64,000 nucleotides of DNA from Candidatus Bathyarchaeum tardum (GCA_029762755.1 JARVGH010000006.1:1-64000), one strand, 5' to 3'. Positions 1 to 8,876 are shown, numbered from the stretch's first letter. Notes: generated by a model from the sequence alone, not told the origin. Numbers and translations: made by a program.

Positions 1-384
1 ATAGCTGAACGGGATGAATACATTAAATCACAGGTTGCAGTTATTGGTGAACGAGATGAATGGATACTTAAATTAGAAGAGGAAATACATGACTTAAGAT
101 ATCCTGGGGTCATCCTTCTTGTTGGTGCTACAGATATTAGAACTGATGGTACACCGAGATTATGGATAACTGGTGAGGTTCGAAACATAGGAATTAAAGA
201 TGTTGCTAATGTTAGACTGAATGTTACTCTCTATCAAGGAGACGTGGTCGCTAACCAAACTTTCATAGAGGTTGGTTATATCCCTGCAGGTTCTAATTCT
301 TTGGTGCACGAAAACGTCTTTTATGCTGGTGAAGTACTGACGGATTGGGACATAACTGTTGCTGATTACGTTGTACCATGGTGA
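1..384 (+). CDS. C-terminal end of a coiled-coil/beta-domain protein (partial)
   Basis: An open frame runs in from the window edge and stops with TGA at 382-384; its start lies upstream. The first 30 or so residues are charged and heptad-like with a repeated motif (ERDEYI, ERDEWI), suggesting a coiled coil. The remaining ~95 residues alternate hydrophobic and polar residues (GEVRNIGIKDVANVRLNVTL) in the manner of small beta-sandwich domains of the FxLYD type found on archaeal surface proteins. No catalytic motif is visible. The function is unknown; an extracytoplasmic location is inferred by analogy with such proteins, since the N-terminus is not seen. Confidence 0.6.
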   Translation: MAERDEYIKSQVAVIGERDEWILKLEEEIHDLRYPGVILLVGATDIRTDGTPRLWITGEVRNIGIKDVANVRLNVTLYQGDVVANQTFIEVGYIPAGSNSLVHENVFYAGEVLTDWDITVADYVVPW

Positions 385-923
385 CAAATCCTCTGTCTAA
401 ACTCCTTTTTGGCTGTAAGCTCCAAAGCCTCAATATTTTCTTGTGAACCCTCTCTATCATTGATATGTAGGGTTACTCCAACATACATTTCGTTTTTTAG
501 ACGTTTTTGTTTAGATTCAATCCACTTCAATTCCCGTTAGTTGGGATTTCTCTTTAAACCTAGGTATGTGCCAGAAGATTTGGTTAATTCACAAATTTTG
601 TTCGATAAATTAGGAAAGAGGAGGTGGGGGCGTTGGCGCATGCGCGCGTATGCGCCTTCGATCGCGCAAGGAGAGGGTAGGTCTCTTGGCGACTGGAGAA
701 TAGGGGTATTTTCTCTGCGTCCCTCCACCATCCCATGTTGAGCGAAAAAAGCTTTGCTCCAATATAAACTTATTGAAAATTTAATCCGAATTAATCATTT
801 TTCTAATGTTTTAATGTTGATAACCTGTTTTCTTGTTTTTCTGGGCTTCAACTAAAGAACGTTCAGTTTAAGAATACCCTAAAATAACTCGATATTGTAT
901 CTAAAACAACCGGAGGAAACAGA
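385..923. other. 540-bp intergenic region holding a GC-rich structured element
   Basis: No convincing gene lies between the partial coding region and surE. An open frame at 541-741 crosses the GC-rich element, has no ribosome binding site and shows no recognisable protein sequence, so I do not call it. The flanks are strongly AT-rich; 623-729 is much more GC-rich and foldable and is listed separately. AT-rich sequence at 760-905 probably holds the surE promoter. Confidence 0.5.
623..729 (+). ncRNA. Candidate structured RNA, closing helix plus three hairpins
   Basis: A GC-rich island in AT-rich intergenic DNA. By eye it folds into a closing helix, 623-630 (GGTGGGGG) with 722-729 (CCTCCACC, one G.U pair). 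This encloses three hairpins: 635-641 with 650-656 (perfect GGCGCAT/ATGCGCC), 663-673 with 683-691 (two bulges), and 696-700 with 711-715 (GAGAA/TTCTC). The four-way arrangement resembles a small non-coding RNA. I could not match it to SRP RNA, RNase P RNA, tRNA or a riboswitch from conserved motifs. The strand is uncertain; plus is assumed because both neighbouring genes are on plus. It could instead be a leader of surE, although about 195 bases separate them. Confidence 0.45.
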
Positions 924-1712
924 TTGCCTACAATACTTGTAACAAATGACGATGGTGTCGACTCAATCGGTTTGTCAGTTCTTGCAAAGCAGCTAACAAA
1001 ACTTGGAGATGTAGTAGTTGTAACTCCTGGATGCCAAAGAAGCGGTGTTGGAAAATCGATCAGTATTGGTCAAGTCAAAATATGTGACGCTGACCTTGGT
1101 GATGGTATTACAGCATATGCAACAACGGGCACTCCTGCTGACTCATTTTTGATTGCTATTAACAAAATTTTGAAAAAAATGCCTGATCTGCTTGTTTCGG
1201 GAATCAATATCGGTCCAAACCTTGGAATCGATGACTTACTTACTTCTGGCACTGTTGGAGCTGCTTTTGAAGCTGCAATACATAATATTCCTGCTATAGC
1301 TGTTTCCTATTGTTTGTCTGAACTCTCTGACAAAACCTTTGGAAACACCAATTTTTCCGTGAAAGACTTAGAATTAGCTGCCCATCTTGGATACAAGGCC
1401 TCTAAGCATGTGCTGGAATCTGGAATGCCTGCGGATGTGGACATTATTTCAATAAACGTTCCAGAAAACGCTGACCCAAAAAACGTGCTATTAACGAGTC
1501 TTTGTTATGACGGCTATGGTGATATACATGACGAAATCACAGACGGTTATGAAATCAAGAGCTGGGCATTGCACCACTATCCTGACGGTGCCCCTGGAAC
1601 AGATTTGCACGCCATAAAAAATGGCAATTATGTTTCGGTTACACCAATCAAAGTAGAGTTTCCCCACAACACAAAAGCAATGAAAGGCCTACTGGATTCT
1701 CTTTCGGACTAG
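924..1712 (+). CDS. surE: 5'/3'-nucleotidase SurE
   Basis: The product matches the SurE family of metal-dependent nucleoside monophosphate phosphatases (survival protein E), cytosolic enzymes that dephosphorylate 5' and 3' nucleotides. The 262-residue protein starts with the family's metal site, TNDDG at residues 7-11. It has a GCQRSGVGKS stretch near residue 36 carrying the metal-binding serine, and SGINIGPN near 92 with the family asparagine. Length is normal. The start is TTG, supported by CGGAGGA at 911-917. It appears to be a single-gene unit. Confidence 0.93.
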   Translation: MPTILVTNDDGVDSIGLSVLAKQLTKLGDVVVVTPGCQRSGVGKSISIGQVKICDADLGDGITAYATTGTPADSFLIAINKILKKMPDLLVSGINIGPNLGIDDLLTSGTVGAAFEAAIHNIPAIAVSYCLSELSDKTFGNTNFSVKDLELAAHLGYKASKHVLESGMPADVDIISINVPENADPKNVLLTSLCYDGYGDIHDEITDGYEIKSWALHHYPDGAPGTDLHAIKNGNYVSVTPIKVEFPHNTKAMKGLLDSLSD

Positions 1713-2131
1713 ATTGTGTTTTAATGCTTTTTCTTTTTGATATTTGGAATATCTTGGTCTTTTGTATGTTTTTCTTTTTGAATGTTGTTGATGTTTTTAC
1801 CACGCTTTAATTGCAGATTTATTTAATCTAATTTAAATTATTATAATTTATTGTTCAAGTTTAATTTTATTATACGGAACCCTTAAATCCTAAGTTTTTA
1901 CTTCCCGTTCCAAAAGCGGAGGTAATCAGGAACGCAAGCAAACTTAATGTCTTTCACAATCTCAATGGTGACCGCCATAACTGTCTTGACACTTTGGTTT
2001 ACATCTAAACTGGGGACAAAACAATGTTTTAATACAGTACCTTTGAAGACTAATATTACAATTGGAAACGTTTTGTTAACATTAGATACTGAAAATACCT
2101 TACAAAATCTTTGAATGGTTGAATATACACA
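1713..2131. other. Upstream region of the hydrogenase operon
   Basis: This 419-bp gap probably holds the promoter of the operon beginning at 2132. It is very AT-rich around 1820-1875, with several TATA-like stretches. A perfect inverted repeat CGTTCC (1906-1911) / GGAACG (1929-1934) with a 17-bp spacer could be an operator or a leader hairpin. A 55-codon open frame starts at ATG 1947 and ends at 2114; it lacks a clear ribosome binding site and a recognisable product, so it is not called. Confidence 0.4.
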
Positions 2132-2455
2132 ATGCTGATCGAATCTCTTATTGCATTTCTGATCATTCTGGCCCTCGCGTCATTGATTTATTTAGCAAGC
2201 AAATTACTGGCACCTAAATCTCCTGAAAGCCCAGAAAAAAATGAAATGTATGCATGTGGAGAAAAAGTTGCTTCTACCCGATTGCTTGTTAATGTTACTC
2301 TCTATAAATATTTAATATTCTTTGTAATAATCGATTCACCTGCATTGATTCTGGCCTTTGCTGCATTAGCCCTTGAAATGATCAATCCTTTCACCTTGTT
2401 GATTTACTTAGGAATAATCTTAGCAGCCGACTTGTTGCTTTTAGGAGGCAATTAA
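2132..2455 (+). CDS. nuoA: NuoA-like membrane subunit of the complex I-like hydrogenase
   Basis: A small protein of 107 residues with about three membrane segments. Between segments 1 and 2 it has the loop sequence YACGE, corresponding to the YECG loop of NuoA/FpoA subunits of complex I and F420H2 dehydrogenase. That loop lies near the quinone/ion coupling site in complex I. An acidic residue (IIDSPA) sits in the second membrane segment, as in NuoA. It is the first gene of an operon extending to 13445. To my knowledge Ech and Mbh hydrogenases lack a NuoA counterpart, so its presence beside a nickel-binding large subunit is notable. Confidence 0.8.
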   Translation: MLIESLIAFLIILALASLIYLASKLLAPKSPESPEKNEMYACGEKVASTRLLVNVTLYKYLIFFVIIDSPALILAFAALALEMINPFTLLIYLGIILAADLLLLGGN

Positions 2456-2472
2456 AGACGCCCGACCTAGGG

Positions 2473-2886
2473 TTGCTGAAATGGGCTAGACGAAACTCAC
2501 CTTGGTTGCTTCATTTCAACACTGGCGCCTGTAACGGATGTGACATTGAAGTTGTTTCATTACTTACCCCAAGATATGATGTGGAACGCTTTGGTGCAAA
2601 ACTTGAACCCTCCCCACGTCATGCGGACGTTTTGATAGTAACTGGACCTGTAACAAGACAATGCGCGCCTCGACTCAAAATGATTTATGAACAAATGCCT
2701 TCACCCAAATTTGTTGTAGCCGTCGGTGCATGTTCCTGTTCTGGTGGAATATTCCAAGGCTGTTACAACATAAGTGGGCACTTAGATCAAATAATTCCTG
2801 TCGACGTTTATGTCCCGGGTTGTCCACCAAAACCAGAAGCCATCTTACAAGGCATTGCCAAACTGCTTGAAAAACTGAAGGGATAA
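2473..2886 (+). CDS. nuoB: [NiFe]-hydrogenase small subunit / NuoB-like iron-sulfur protein
   Basis: This 137-residue protein should hold the proximal [4Fe-4S] cluster that passes electrons to or from the active site. Likely ligands are C20 and C23 (GACNGCDIE), C87 or C89 (GACSCSGG) and C117 (PGCPPKPEAI). The GACNGCDIE form with LTPRYDVERFG following is typical of group 4 hydrogenase small subunits (EchC, CooL, HycG) rather than complex I NuoB, which has adjacent cysteines. TTG at 2473 is the first usable start; the clear ribosome site AGGAGG lies 25-30 bases upstream inside nuoA, so the true start may be a non-standard codon a little earlier. It is followed closely by the large subunit gene. 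Confidence 0.88.
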   Translation: MLKWARRNSPWLLHFNTGACNGCDIEVVSLLTPRYDVERFGAKLEPSPRHADVLIVTGPVTRQCAPRLKMIYEQMPSPKFVVAVGACSCSGGIFQGCYNISGHLDQIIPVDVYVPGCPPKPEAILQGIAKLLEKLKG

Positions 2887-2890
2887 AATC

Positions 2891-4564
2891 ATGGGACAAT
2901 TTGACAAAGCTGTAGAACTTTTAAAAAATAATTTGGCCAATTCGATTGTCGAGTTAAAGGTCCCTAGGTCAAGGAAAGCTTACGTTTTTCTTAAACCTGA
3001 AAAACACCGAGATGCAATTTCTTTGCTTCTAAAACAGGTTGAAGATACAATAATTTCCACAATAACTGGAACTGATTTAGGCAACGAAATTGAATTAAAT
3101 TATCACATGATTTGTGGCGGAACCGTTACTCTGAAAATTCGTGTTCCAAAAATAAAACCTGTTACGAAATCGATTTGTGACCTTATTTCTGGCGCTAACT
3201 TGTATGAGCGTGAAGTCTACGACTTGTTAGGCGTAACTTTTGAGGGGCATCCTAACATGGAGCGATTATTGCTTCCAGAAAGTTGGCCTAAAGGCAATTA
3301 TCCGCTTCGAAGAGATTGGAAAGCACCGGAAAACCAAGAGGACATTTTTGTTTCTGAAGAAGCTCCAAAACCAAAATCAGTAAGTGGGGCTTCTGAATCA
3401 TTAGTTAATGTTATTGTTGGTCCTCAGCATCCTGTTTTACATGAACCTGAACGTTTTTCTTTCACCCTTGATGGTGAACGAGTCGTTGATGTTGATGCCC
3501 GTCTTGGATATGTTCATCGCGGCATCGAAAAAGCTGCGGAAACTATGATGTATTTCCAAGATGTGTACTTGGTGGAAAGGATTTGTGGTATTTGCAATGC
3601 TGCTCATACTACTGTGTTCTGTCAAGCAGTTGAAGACATAGCAAACGTTGAAACTCCACCCCGTGCACAGTATTACCGTACAATTATACATGAACTAAAC
3701 CGTATTCACAGCCACTTGTTGTTACTTGGGGTTGCTGGTCACTTGCTGGGTTTTGAATCATTATTCCAGCATGTTTGGAGGGACCGTGAACCAGTAATGG
3801 ATATTGTTGAACGAATAACTGGAAACCGTTTGATGAGTGGATTCAACACCATTGGTGGCGTAAGACGAGACATTGCCCCAAGCACAATCGAAAAGACCCT
3901 AAAAACCCTTAAAGACGTAAGAAAAAGAGCAGATTTCTACAAGAAAGTATTCGAAGAAGATGCAACCCTGCGAATGAGAACCGAAGGAGTTGGTGTCTTA
4001 AGTAGAAAAGACGCTTTGAAACTTTGTGTTGTTGGTCCTGTTTTGAGGGCTTCGGGTGTTGCGTCTGATGTCCGAAAAGATGACCCCTATGCTGCATATG
4101 GCGAAATTCCTTTCAATGTAATAAGCTATAATGAATGTGACACGTGGGCTCGACTCATGGTCAGAGCGGACGAAGTGCTGGAAAGTATAAACATACTAGA
4201 ATATGCCCTTGATAACCTTCCGGAAGGAAAAATAAGGGTAAGAGTTCAACGAAAAATACCTGAAGGGGAAGCAGTTAGCCGTGTTGAAGCCCCTCGCGGT
4301 GAACTTATTCATTACGTTAAAAGTGACGGAAGCGCATATCCATATCGAGTTAAAGTCAGAGCACCTACATTGGCAAACCTGATGGCATTTCCAGATGCAA
4401 TAAAAGGGGGATTCGTTGCTGACATTCCTTCGGTTATGGGCAGTTTGGACCCCTGCTTTTCTTGTACTGACCGTATGGCATTTATTCAGCTTAACTCTGA
4501 CCAAAAGTGGCACTGGAGCCTAGACGAGGTCAACAACCAAAAAAACAGGAAGGTGCTTATCTAG
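2891..4564 (+). CDS. nuoCD: Fused NuoC/NuoD-type large subunit with intact [NiFe] site motifs
   Basis: A fusion of a NuoC-like domain (residues 1-145, with YEREVYDLLG and YPLRRDW) and a NuoD/hydrogenase large-subunit domain (about 165-557), the arrangement of HycE. The catalytic domain retains both nickel-binding motifs: ERICGICNAAH at 229-239 and DPCFSCTDR at 520-528. All four cysteine ligands (C232, C235, C522, C525) are therefore present, unlike NuoD/FpoD of true complex I-type enzymes. A 29-residue tail follows R528-M529, the position where HycE is trimmed by its maturation protease. A hydrogenase function (H2 evolution or uptake) is inferred. Hyp maturation genes are not in the window. 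Confidence 0.9.
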   Translation: MGQFDKAVELLKNNLANSIVELKVPRSRKAYVFLKPEKHRDAISLLLKQVEDTIISTITGTDLGNEIELNYHMICGGTVTLKIRVPKIKPVTKSICDLISGANLYEREVYDLLGVTFEGHPNMERLLLPESWPKGNYPLRRDWKAPENQEDIFVSEEAPKPKSVSGASESLVNVIVGPQHPVLHEPERFSFTLDGERVVDVDARLGYVHRGIEKAAETMMYFQDVYLVERICGICNAAHTTVFCQAVEDIANVETPPRAQYYRTIIHELNRIHSHLLLLGVAGHLLGFESLFQHVWRDREPVMDIVERITGNRLMSGFNTIGGVRRDIAPSTIEKTLKTLKDVRKRADFYKKVFEEDATLRMRTEGVGVLSRKDALKLCVVGPVLRASGVASDVRKDDPYAAYGEIPFNVISYNECDTWARLMVRADEVLESINILEYALDNLPEGKIRVRVQRKIPEGEAVSRVEAPRGELIHYVKSDGSAYPYRVKVRAPTLANLMAFPDAIKGGFVADIPSVMGSLDPCFSCTDRMAFIQLNSDQKWHWSLDEVNNQKNRKVLI

Positions 4565-5557
4565 TTGGCACTTGATCTAGTTTTTCTCCTAAGGATTCTG
4601 GTATTTCCAGGTTTCCTTTTTCTGTTGATTCTTGTGCTCTTCTTTGACTGGTTCGAAAGAAAAATAACTGCAAGATTCCAGAACCGTATGGGTCCAACCT
4701 ATGCAGGTCCCTTTGGAATTCTTCAACCTATTGCTGACTATATCAAATTGTTTTCAAAAGAAGACATCACTCCAAAGCAAACCAACAAAACATTATTCAT
4801 CATAGCCCCCCTTCTTGCCTTTTCATTGTATGTGTTTGCCATTTTCTTTATTCCAATTGATGGTTCAAACGTCATTTTGGGTTCAAATTTTGAAGGGGAT
4901 TTACTTTTAGTTTTGCTTTTATTGACTCTTGCTAACTTTGCACTTTTTCTTTCTGGCTGGTCTTCATTAAACCCTTACAGCGGAATAGGTGCAACCCGAG
5001 TTTTAACCCAATTCCTTGGTTATGACATTCCTCTTATTCTTCTTGCAACTGGTCCTGCTTATCTGGCCAAAAGTTTGTCACTCACTACGATCGCTGCAAA
5101 TCAGCCCATTCCTTATCTTATTTTAGCACCGTGGTGTTGTGTATTATTCATTATTGTTTTACAAGCTGAACTAGAAAAAGACCCCTTTGATATACCGCAT
5201 GCAGAAACTGAAATAGTCGGTGGTTATGAAACTGAATACAGTGGAAGAAAACTTGCTTTCATAAAACTTGCAGAAGATTTCCAGTTTCTGATTGGCGCTT
5301 CTCTTGTAACTATGTTGTTCTTAGGTGGCGCACATGGACCCATCTTTTTTGGTCCTCCTGAAATTTGGTATGCTTTCTGGTTTATGGTAAAAACCTTAGG
5401 TGTGGTTTTTGTTCTTGAGTATGTCGGTAATGTTTCCGCTCGGTTGCGTATCGATCAGGTTGTTCATGGGAATTGGCAAATGTTGATTCCATTGTCGATT
5501 CTTTCCCTTGCTCTTACTGTAATCGTTGAACCCTTATTGCGGTCGGTGATTGGTTAA
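4565..5557 (+). CDS. nuoH: NuoH-like membrane subunit
   Basis: A membrane protein of 330 residues with about eight or nine helices, homologous to NuoH/FpoH/EchB/HycD. This subunit docks the soluble hydrogenase arm and lines the entry to the ion pathway. Conserved features include ERKITARFQNRMGP near residues 31-44 and, after residue 205, the acidic loop DPFDIPHAETEIVGG with EYSGRK. The start is TTG, directly after the large-subunit stop codon, indicating tight translational coupling. Length is normal. Confidence 0.92.
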   Translation: MALDLVFLLRILVFPGFLFLLILVLFFDWFERKITARFQNRMGPTYAGPFGILQPIADYIKLFSKEDITPKQTNKTLFIIAPLLAFSLYVFAIFFIPIDGSNVILGSNFEGDLLLVLLLLTLANFALFLSGWSSLNPYSGIGATRVLTQFLGYDIPLILLATGPAYLAKSLSLTTIAANQPIPYLILAPWCCVLFIIVLQAELEKDPFDIPHAETEIVGGYETEYSGRKLAFIKLAEDFQFLIGASLVTMLFLGGAHGPIFFGPPEIWYAFWFMVKTLGVVFVLEYVGNVSARLRIDQVVHGNWQMLIPLSILSLALTVIVEPLLRSVIG

Positions 5558-5570
5558 CGGAGGAAAAGCT

Positions 5571-5972
5571 GTGCCAAAAAAACGAAGATTTCCAGCGTTG
5601 ATAAAAGACATGGGCTCGTGTCTCTTCAAGAAGCCCTTTACTCGTGAGTATCCATTTGTCTCCGTACAAGCACCTGAAGGATACCGTGGTCGACACAACT
5701 TTGACCCAATAAAATGCATCAGTTGTGGTCTATGTGAACGCGACTGCCCTGCAAAAGCTATCAAGCTTGTAGAAGTTTCTGGAAAACGGATGCCAAAATT
5801 TTTCCTTGATCGTTGCATATTCTGTTACCAATGTGCAGAAACTTGCCCAAGAACTGCAATAGAACTATCTACAAATTATGAGATGTCAACCACAGACACA
5901 AAAGACATGTTAGTAAATCCAGAAGAATTTTTGCCTGCACGAAAACCTGCATCACAAGGGGGAACAAAATAA
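5571..5972 (+). CDS. nuoI: NuoI-like 2[4Fe-4S] ferredoxin subunit
   Basis: A 133-residue iron-sulfur protein carrying two CxxCxxCxxxCP sets, CISCGLCERDCP and CIFCYQCAETCP, each for one [4Fe-4S] cluster. It corresponds to NuoI/FpoI/EchF and would relay electrons between the electron donor and the NuoB-like cluster. I chose GTG 5571 because GGAGGA at 5559-5564 stands six bases upstream. A longer TTG-initiated reading from 5550 would overlap nuoH and would contain the ribosome site itself. The stop overlaps the next start by one base. Confidence 0.9.
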   Translation: MPKKRRFPALIKDMGSCLFKKPFTREYPFVSVQAPEGYRGRHNFDPIKCISCGLCERDCPAKAIKLVEVSGKRMPKFFLDRCIFCYQCAETCPRTAIELSTNYEMSTTDTKDMLVNPEEFLPARKPASQGGTK

Positions 5973-6436
5973 TGTTGTTTGAAACATTTCTCGCTATTGG
6001 CATTATAACTTCCGCAGTTTTCGCGATTTACCTTAAAGAAACAATTGCTTCAGTTTTGTCCTTAAGCACACTGATGCTTTTACTTGCCCTGTTATACTTC
6101 AACTTAAATGCACCCCTTGCTGCAATTTTCCAATTGGCACTTGGCACAGGAACTGCCGCAATTTTCTTGTTGGCTGGTGATACTTTAACGACTGAACGTG
6201 ATGCAAAAACATCCCTGAAAACTAAGTTTTTGGCGATAATTGCCTCTTTGGTTCTTTGTGTTCCAATGCTTATTGGAACCGTGGAAACAGACTTTTCCAT
6301 CCAATCAATGGAGATTTCTTTATCCCAAACAATCTGGGACTTGAGGGGTATTGACGTTCTTGCTCAAGGTTTAGTTGTACTAACTGCTGCAATTGGTGTA
6401 ATTCTCCTGCTGCGCGAAGAACGGAGGAAAAAATAG
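5972..6436 (+). CDS. nuoJ: NuoJ/MbhD-like membrane subunit
   Basis: A hydrophobic protein of 154 residues with about five membrane segments, placed between nuoI and nuoK exactly as NuoJ is in complex I operons. The segment FQLALGTGTAAIFLLAGD matches the NuoJ/MbhD position of the flexible third helix, although overall identity to either looks weak. It should form part of the membrane ion path joining NuoH to the antiporter-like subunits. Its ATG overlaps the nuoI stop by one base. Confidence 0.75.
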   Translation: MLFETFLAIGIITSAVFAIYLKETIASVLSLSTLMLLLALLYFNLNAPLAAIFQLALGTGTAAIFLLAGDTLTTERDAKTSLKTKFLAIIASLVLCVPMLIGTVETDFSIQSMEISLSQTIWDLRGIDVLAQGLVVLTAAIGVILLLREERRKK

Positions 6437-6769
6437 ATGGATTACATCATTCTTTCTGTTACTCTTCTGGCAATTGGAATAATCGGGTTGGTCACAAAAC
6501 ATGATCTAATCAAAATGCTAATTGCAATAGAAATGATTACCGCAGCGGCAACAATGAATTTTGTTGTATTCGGCTCTTTAATGGACAACTCTTTAGGTCA
6601 AGCTTTTTTGATACTTGCATTGTCTGTTGACGCTTGCGTAACTGCAGTTGCCCTTGCCCTTGCTATTACAATTTACAAAAAACTAAACATCAGTAACGTT
6701 CGAGACCTATCAGAAGCAAATGATGAAGAAACGGAACAAAACAAACAACAAGTAAAGGAGGATGCTTAA
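6437..6769 (+). CDS. nuoK: NuoK-like membrane subunit
   Basis: A protein of 110 residues with three membrane helices, matching NuoK/FpoK (related to MrpC/MbhG). Helix 2 holds a glutamate (IAIEMITAAATMN), as expected for the half-channel carboxylate, and helix 3 contains ALSVDACVTAVALAL, where an acidic residue is also conserved. An unusual polar tail (about 25 residues, Glu/Gln/Lys-rich) follows the last helix. The ribosome site CGGAGG lies just upstream. Confidence 0.9.
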   Translation: MDYIILSVTLLAIGIIGLVTKHDLIKMLIAIEMITAAATMNFVVFGSLMDNSLGQAFLILALSVDACVTAVALALAITIYKKLNISNVRDLSEANDEETEQNKQQVKEDA

Positions 6770-6770
6770 C

Positions 6771-8870
6771 GTGTTTGTTCCTGTAGAGTACGCTGCATGG
6801 TTATGTTGGGGAATTCCTTTTCTTGCTGCACTGTTTGTACCTTTAGTTGCTAAACTTCGCCGAAAATGGGTTGGATGGTACGCAGTTTTTGTAACTGCGA
6901 TTTCAGTAATAAATACCCTGTCATTACTCTCTGGCGTTCTGAATGGTCATGGTGAAGCCGAGGTGTTTTCTATACCTTGGATGCCTGCCATGGGCATTGA
7001 CGCTAGCGTTCTTATCGATCCTTTAAGCACTATGATGGCAAACATCGCAGCCTGTATTGGTTTGCTGATCATGATTTACTCAGTAAACTACATGGAAAAA
7101 GAAAAAGCAACACCCCGATTCTTTTTCTTCATGCTCCTTTTCATCGGAGGAATGCTTGGTTTAGTAATGGCTAACAACCTCTTGCAGATGTATTTCTTCT
7201 GGGAAACCGTTGGACTCTGTTCATACTCCCTTATTGGATTCTGGTACAACAGAACAGAAGCCGCAAAAGCTGGCATGAAAGCATTCATTGTAACTCGTGT
7301 CGGAGATATCTTTCTGTTACTCGGAATACTGATACTATACGTAAACACGGGCACTTTCAACTTCCTTGAAATAAAAGAACTAATACTTGCCGGACAAGTA
7401 TCAGTTCCTGCATTAGCAATATCCATTTTAATGTTGATTGGAGCGGTCGGCAAATCTGCCCAAGTTCCATTGCATGTGTGGTTGCCAAACGCCATGGAAG
7501 GACCCACTCCAACAAGTGCCCTAATTCATGGTGCAACAATGGTAAAAGCCGGAATCTATCTTGTGGCAAGAATCTACATTCTGTTCTCATTTGTTACGCC
7601 ATGGTTAACAACCATCACATATGTTGGAGGAATCACAGCATTTCTTGCAGCAACAATGGCTTTAACCAGCTCAGACATGAAACGAGTTTTGGCATTTTCA
7701 ACCATAAGCCAACTGGGTATGATAATGTCCGCTCTGGGAATTGGGACCGAACTTGGATGGTTCGCGAGCCAATTCCACGTAATTAGTCACGCCCTTTTCA
7801 AATCACTTTTGTTCCTTTGTGCCGGTGTTGTAATGCACGCCACTCACACCCTTGAACTGAACCATTTAGGTGGACTACGAAAAGCAATGCCTATAACCTT
7901 CATCGTAAGCGTTATTGGAGCCTTCTCACTTGCAGGAATTCCACCTTTCAGTGGCTTCTGGAGTAAAGACACAATCTTTGAAGCCATAATTCAAGCCAAC
8001 AACATTCCTTTGTTCATACTAATCTTTGGAACATCTTTACTAACAGCAATCTACAGCATACGCTGGATCTGCAAAGTTTTCCTTGGAAAACGCTCTGAAT
8101 TTCTAGCTGACCACCACTTTCATGATCCAAAACCAATAATCTATGTGCCCCTCATCATATTGGCTGCTGCTTCATGTATTATGGGCTTTTTCAAAGCACC
8201 CCTTGAACACTATCTGCAAATACATGCAGAAATTTCAACAACCGGAGTGCTTTTGGCTAGCGAAACTTCAGCAGTTATTCTTGCGATTGCAATTCCTACA
8301 GCTTACTATCTTTACTACAAACGGCGCTCAACTTCGTTGATTTTCTCAAGAAGTCTTTTAAACCATCCATTTTATCTGGTTACATCTAATGGTTACTATT
8401 TTGATGCCGTTTACAATAAAATATTGAATGGAATAATGGGGTTGTCACATTTCATGTTCAAATTTGTTGAAACAGCTGCAATACAAAAATTTCCATATGC
8501 TGTTGCAGGTGTAGCTTCAAAACTCGTCCTTGGCACCTTGAACTATGTTGAATCTTTCCTTGATAGGTTCGTGTACATTATTGCAGGGGTTGCTGTGGTT
8601 ATTGCTAATAAAACTCTTGAAAATCTTGATGCTTTCCTTGACCGTTTCTGTTACATTCTAGCAGGTGGAACAGTAAAAACAGCCCGAGTAACCCACGAAA
8701 CAATTGACACTTTCCTAAATAAAATGGTCTATCTGTTTGCTGGAACCACCGTCAAACAAGGCGAGAAACTAAAGAAAATTCATCGAGGACACCTACCAGA
8801 CTTTGTTTTGGCAGCTGCAATTGGGTTCATCATAATCGTAATATTGTTATTATTTACATCTTTGAGGTAA
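6771..8870 (+). CDS. nuoL: NuoL-like antiporter subunit with C-terminal 26-residue repeats
   Basis: A large proton/ion-antiporter-like subunit of 699 residues. It shows the TM5 glutamate (FFWETVGLCSYS), the TM7 lysine (GKSAQVPLHVWLPNAM), the TM8 His/Lys pair (HGATMVKAG) and the TM12 lysine (SDMKRVLAFS). The start is taken as GTG 6771 because AAAGGAGG lies nine bases upstream; an in-frame ATG at 6762 almost touches that site. After the standard helices the C-terminal region carries four consecutive repeats of 26-27 residues (8466-8780, pattern xFLDRFxYIxAG), then a last membrane helix. The repeats sit where the lateral helix of NuoL would be. Confidence 0.92.
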   Translation: MFVPVEYAAWLCWGIPFLAALFVPLVAKLRRKWVGWYAVFVTAISVINTLSLLSGVLNGHGEAEVFSIPWMPAMGIDASVLIDPLSTMMANIAACIGLLIMIYSVNYMEKEKATPRFFFFMLLFIGGMLGLVMANNLLQMYFFWETVGLCSYSLIGFWYNRTEAAKAGMKAFIVTRVGDIFLLLGILILYVNTGTFNFLEIKELILAGQVSVPALAISILMLIGAVGKSAQVPLHVWLPNAMEGPTPTSALIHGATMVKAGIYLVARIYILFSFVTPWLTTITYVGGITAFLAATMALTSSDMKRVLAFSTISQLGMIMSALGIGTELGWFASQFHVISHALFKSLLFLCAGVVMHATHTLELNHLGGLRKAMPITFIVSVIGAFSLAGIPPFSGFWSKDTIFEAIIQANNIPLFILIFGTSLLTAIYSIRWICKVFLGKRSEFLADHHFHDPKPIIYVPLIILAAASCIMGFFKAPLEHYLQIHAEISTTGVLLASETSAVILAIAIPTAYYLYYKRRSTSLIFSRSLLNHPFYLVTSNGYYFDAVYNKILNGIMGLSHFMFKFVETAAIQKFPYAVAGVASKLVLGTLNYVESFLDRFVYIIAGVAVVIANKTLENLDAFLDRFCYILAGGTVKTARVTHETIDTFLNKMVYLFAGTTVKQGEKLKKIHRGHLPDFVLAAAIGFIIIVILLLFTSLR

Positions 8871-8876
8871 AACAAA

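Noticed and set aside
623-729. SRP RNA, RNase P RNA or a tRNA at the GC-rich island
   Set aside because: The conserved SRP tetraloop region, RNase P core strings and tRNA T arm with CCA are absent.
541-741. 66-codon plus-strand open frame, and its minus counterpart, before surE
   Set aside because: It coincides with the GC-rich foldable island, has no ribosome site, and its residues look like translated structured RNA rather than protein.
1947-2114. 55-codon open frame before nuoA
   Set aside because: No clear ribosome site and no recognisable sequence; it overlaps the probable promoter/leader region.
2891-4564. Calling the large subunit a true complex I NuoCD or F420H2 dehydrogenase FpoCD
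   Set aside because: Both CxxC nickel motifs and a protease-type C-terminal tail are present; those enzymes have lost the nickel site.
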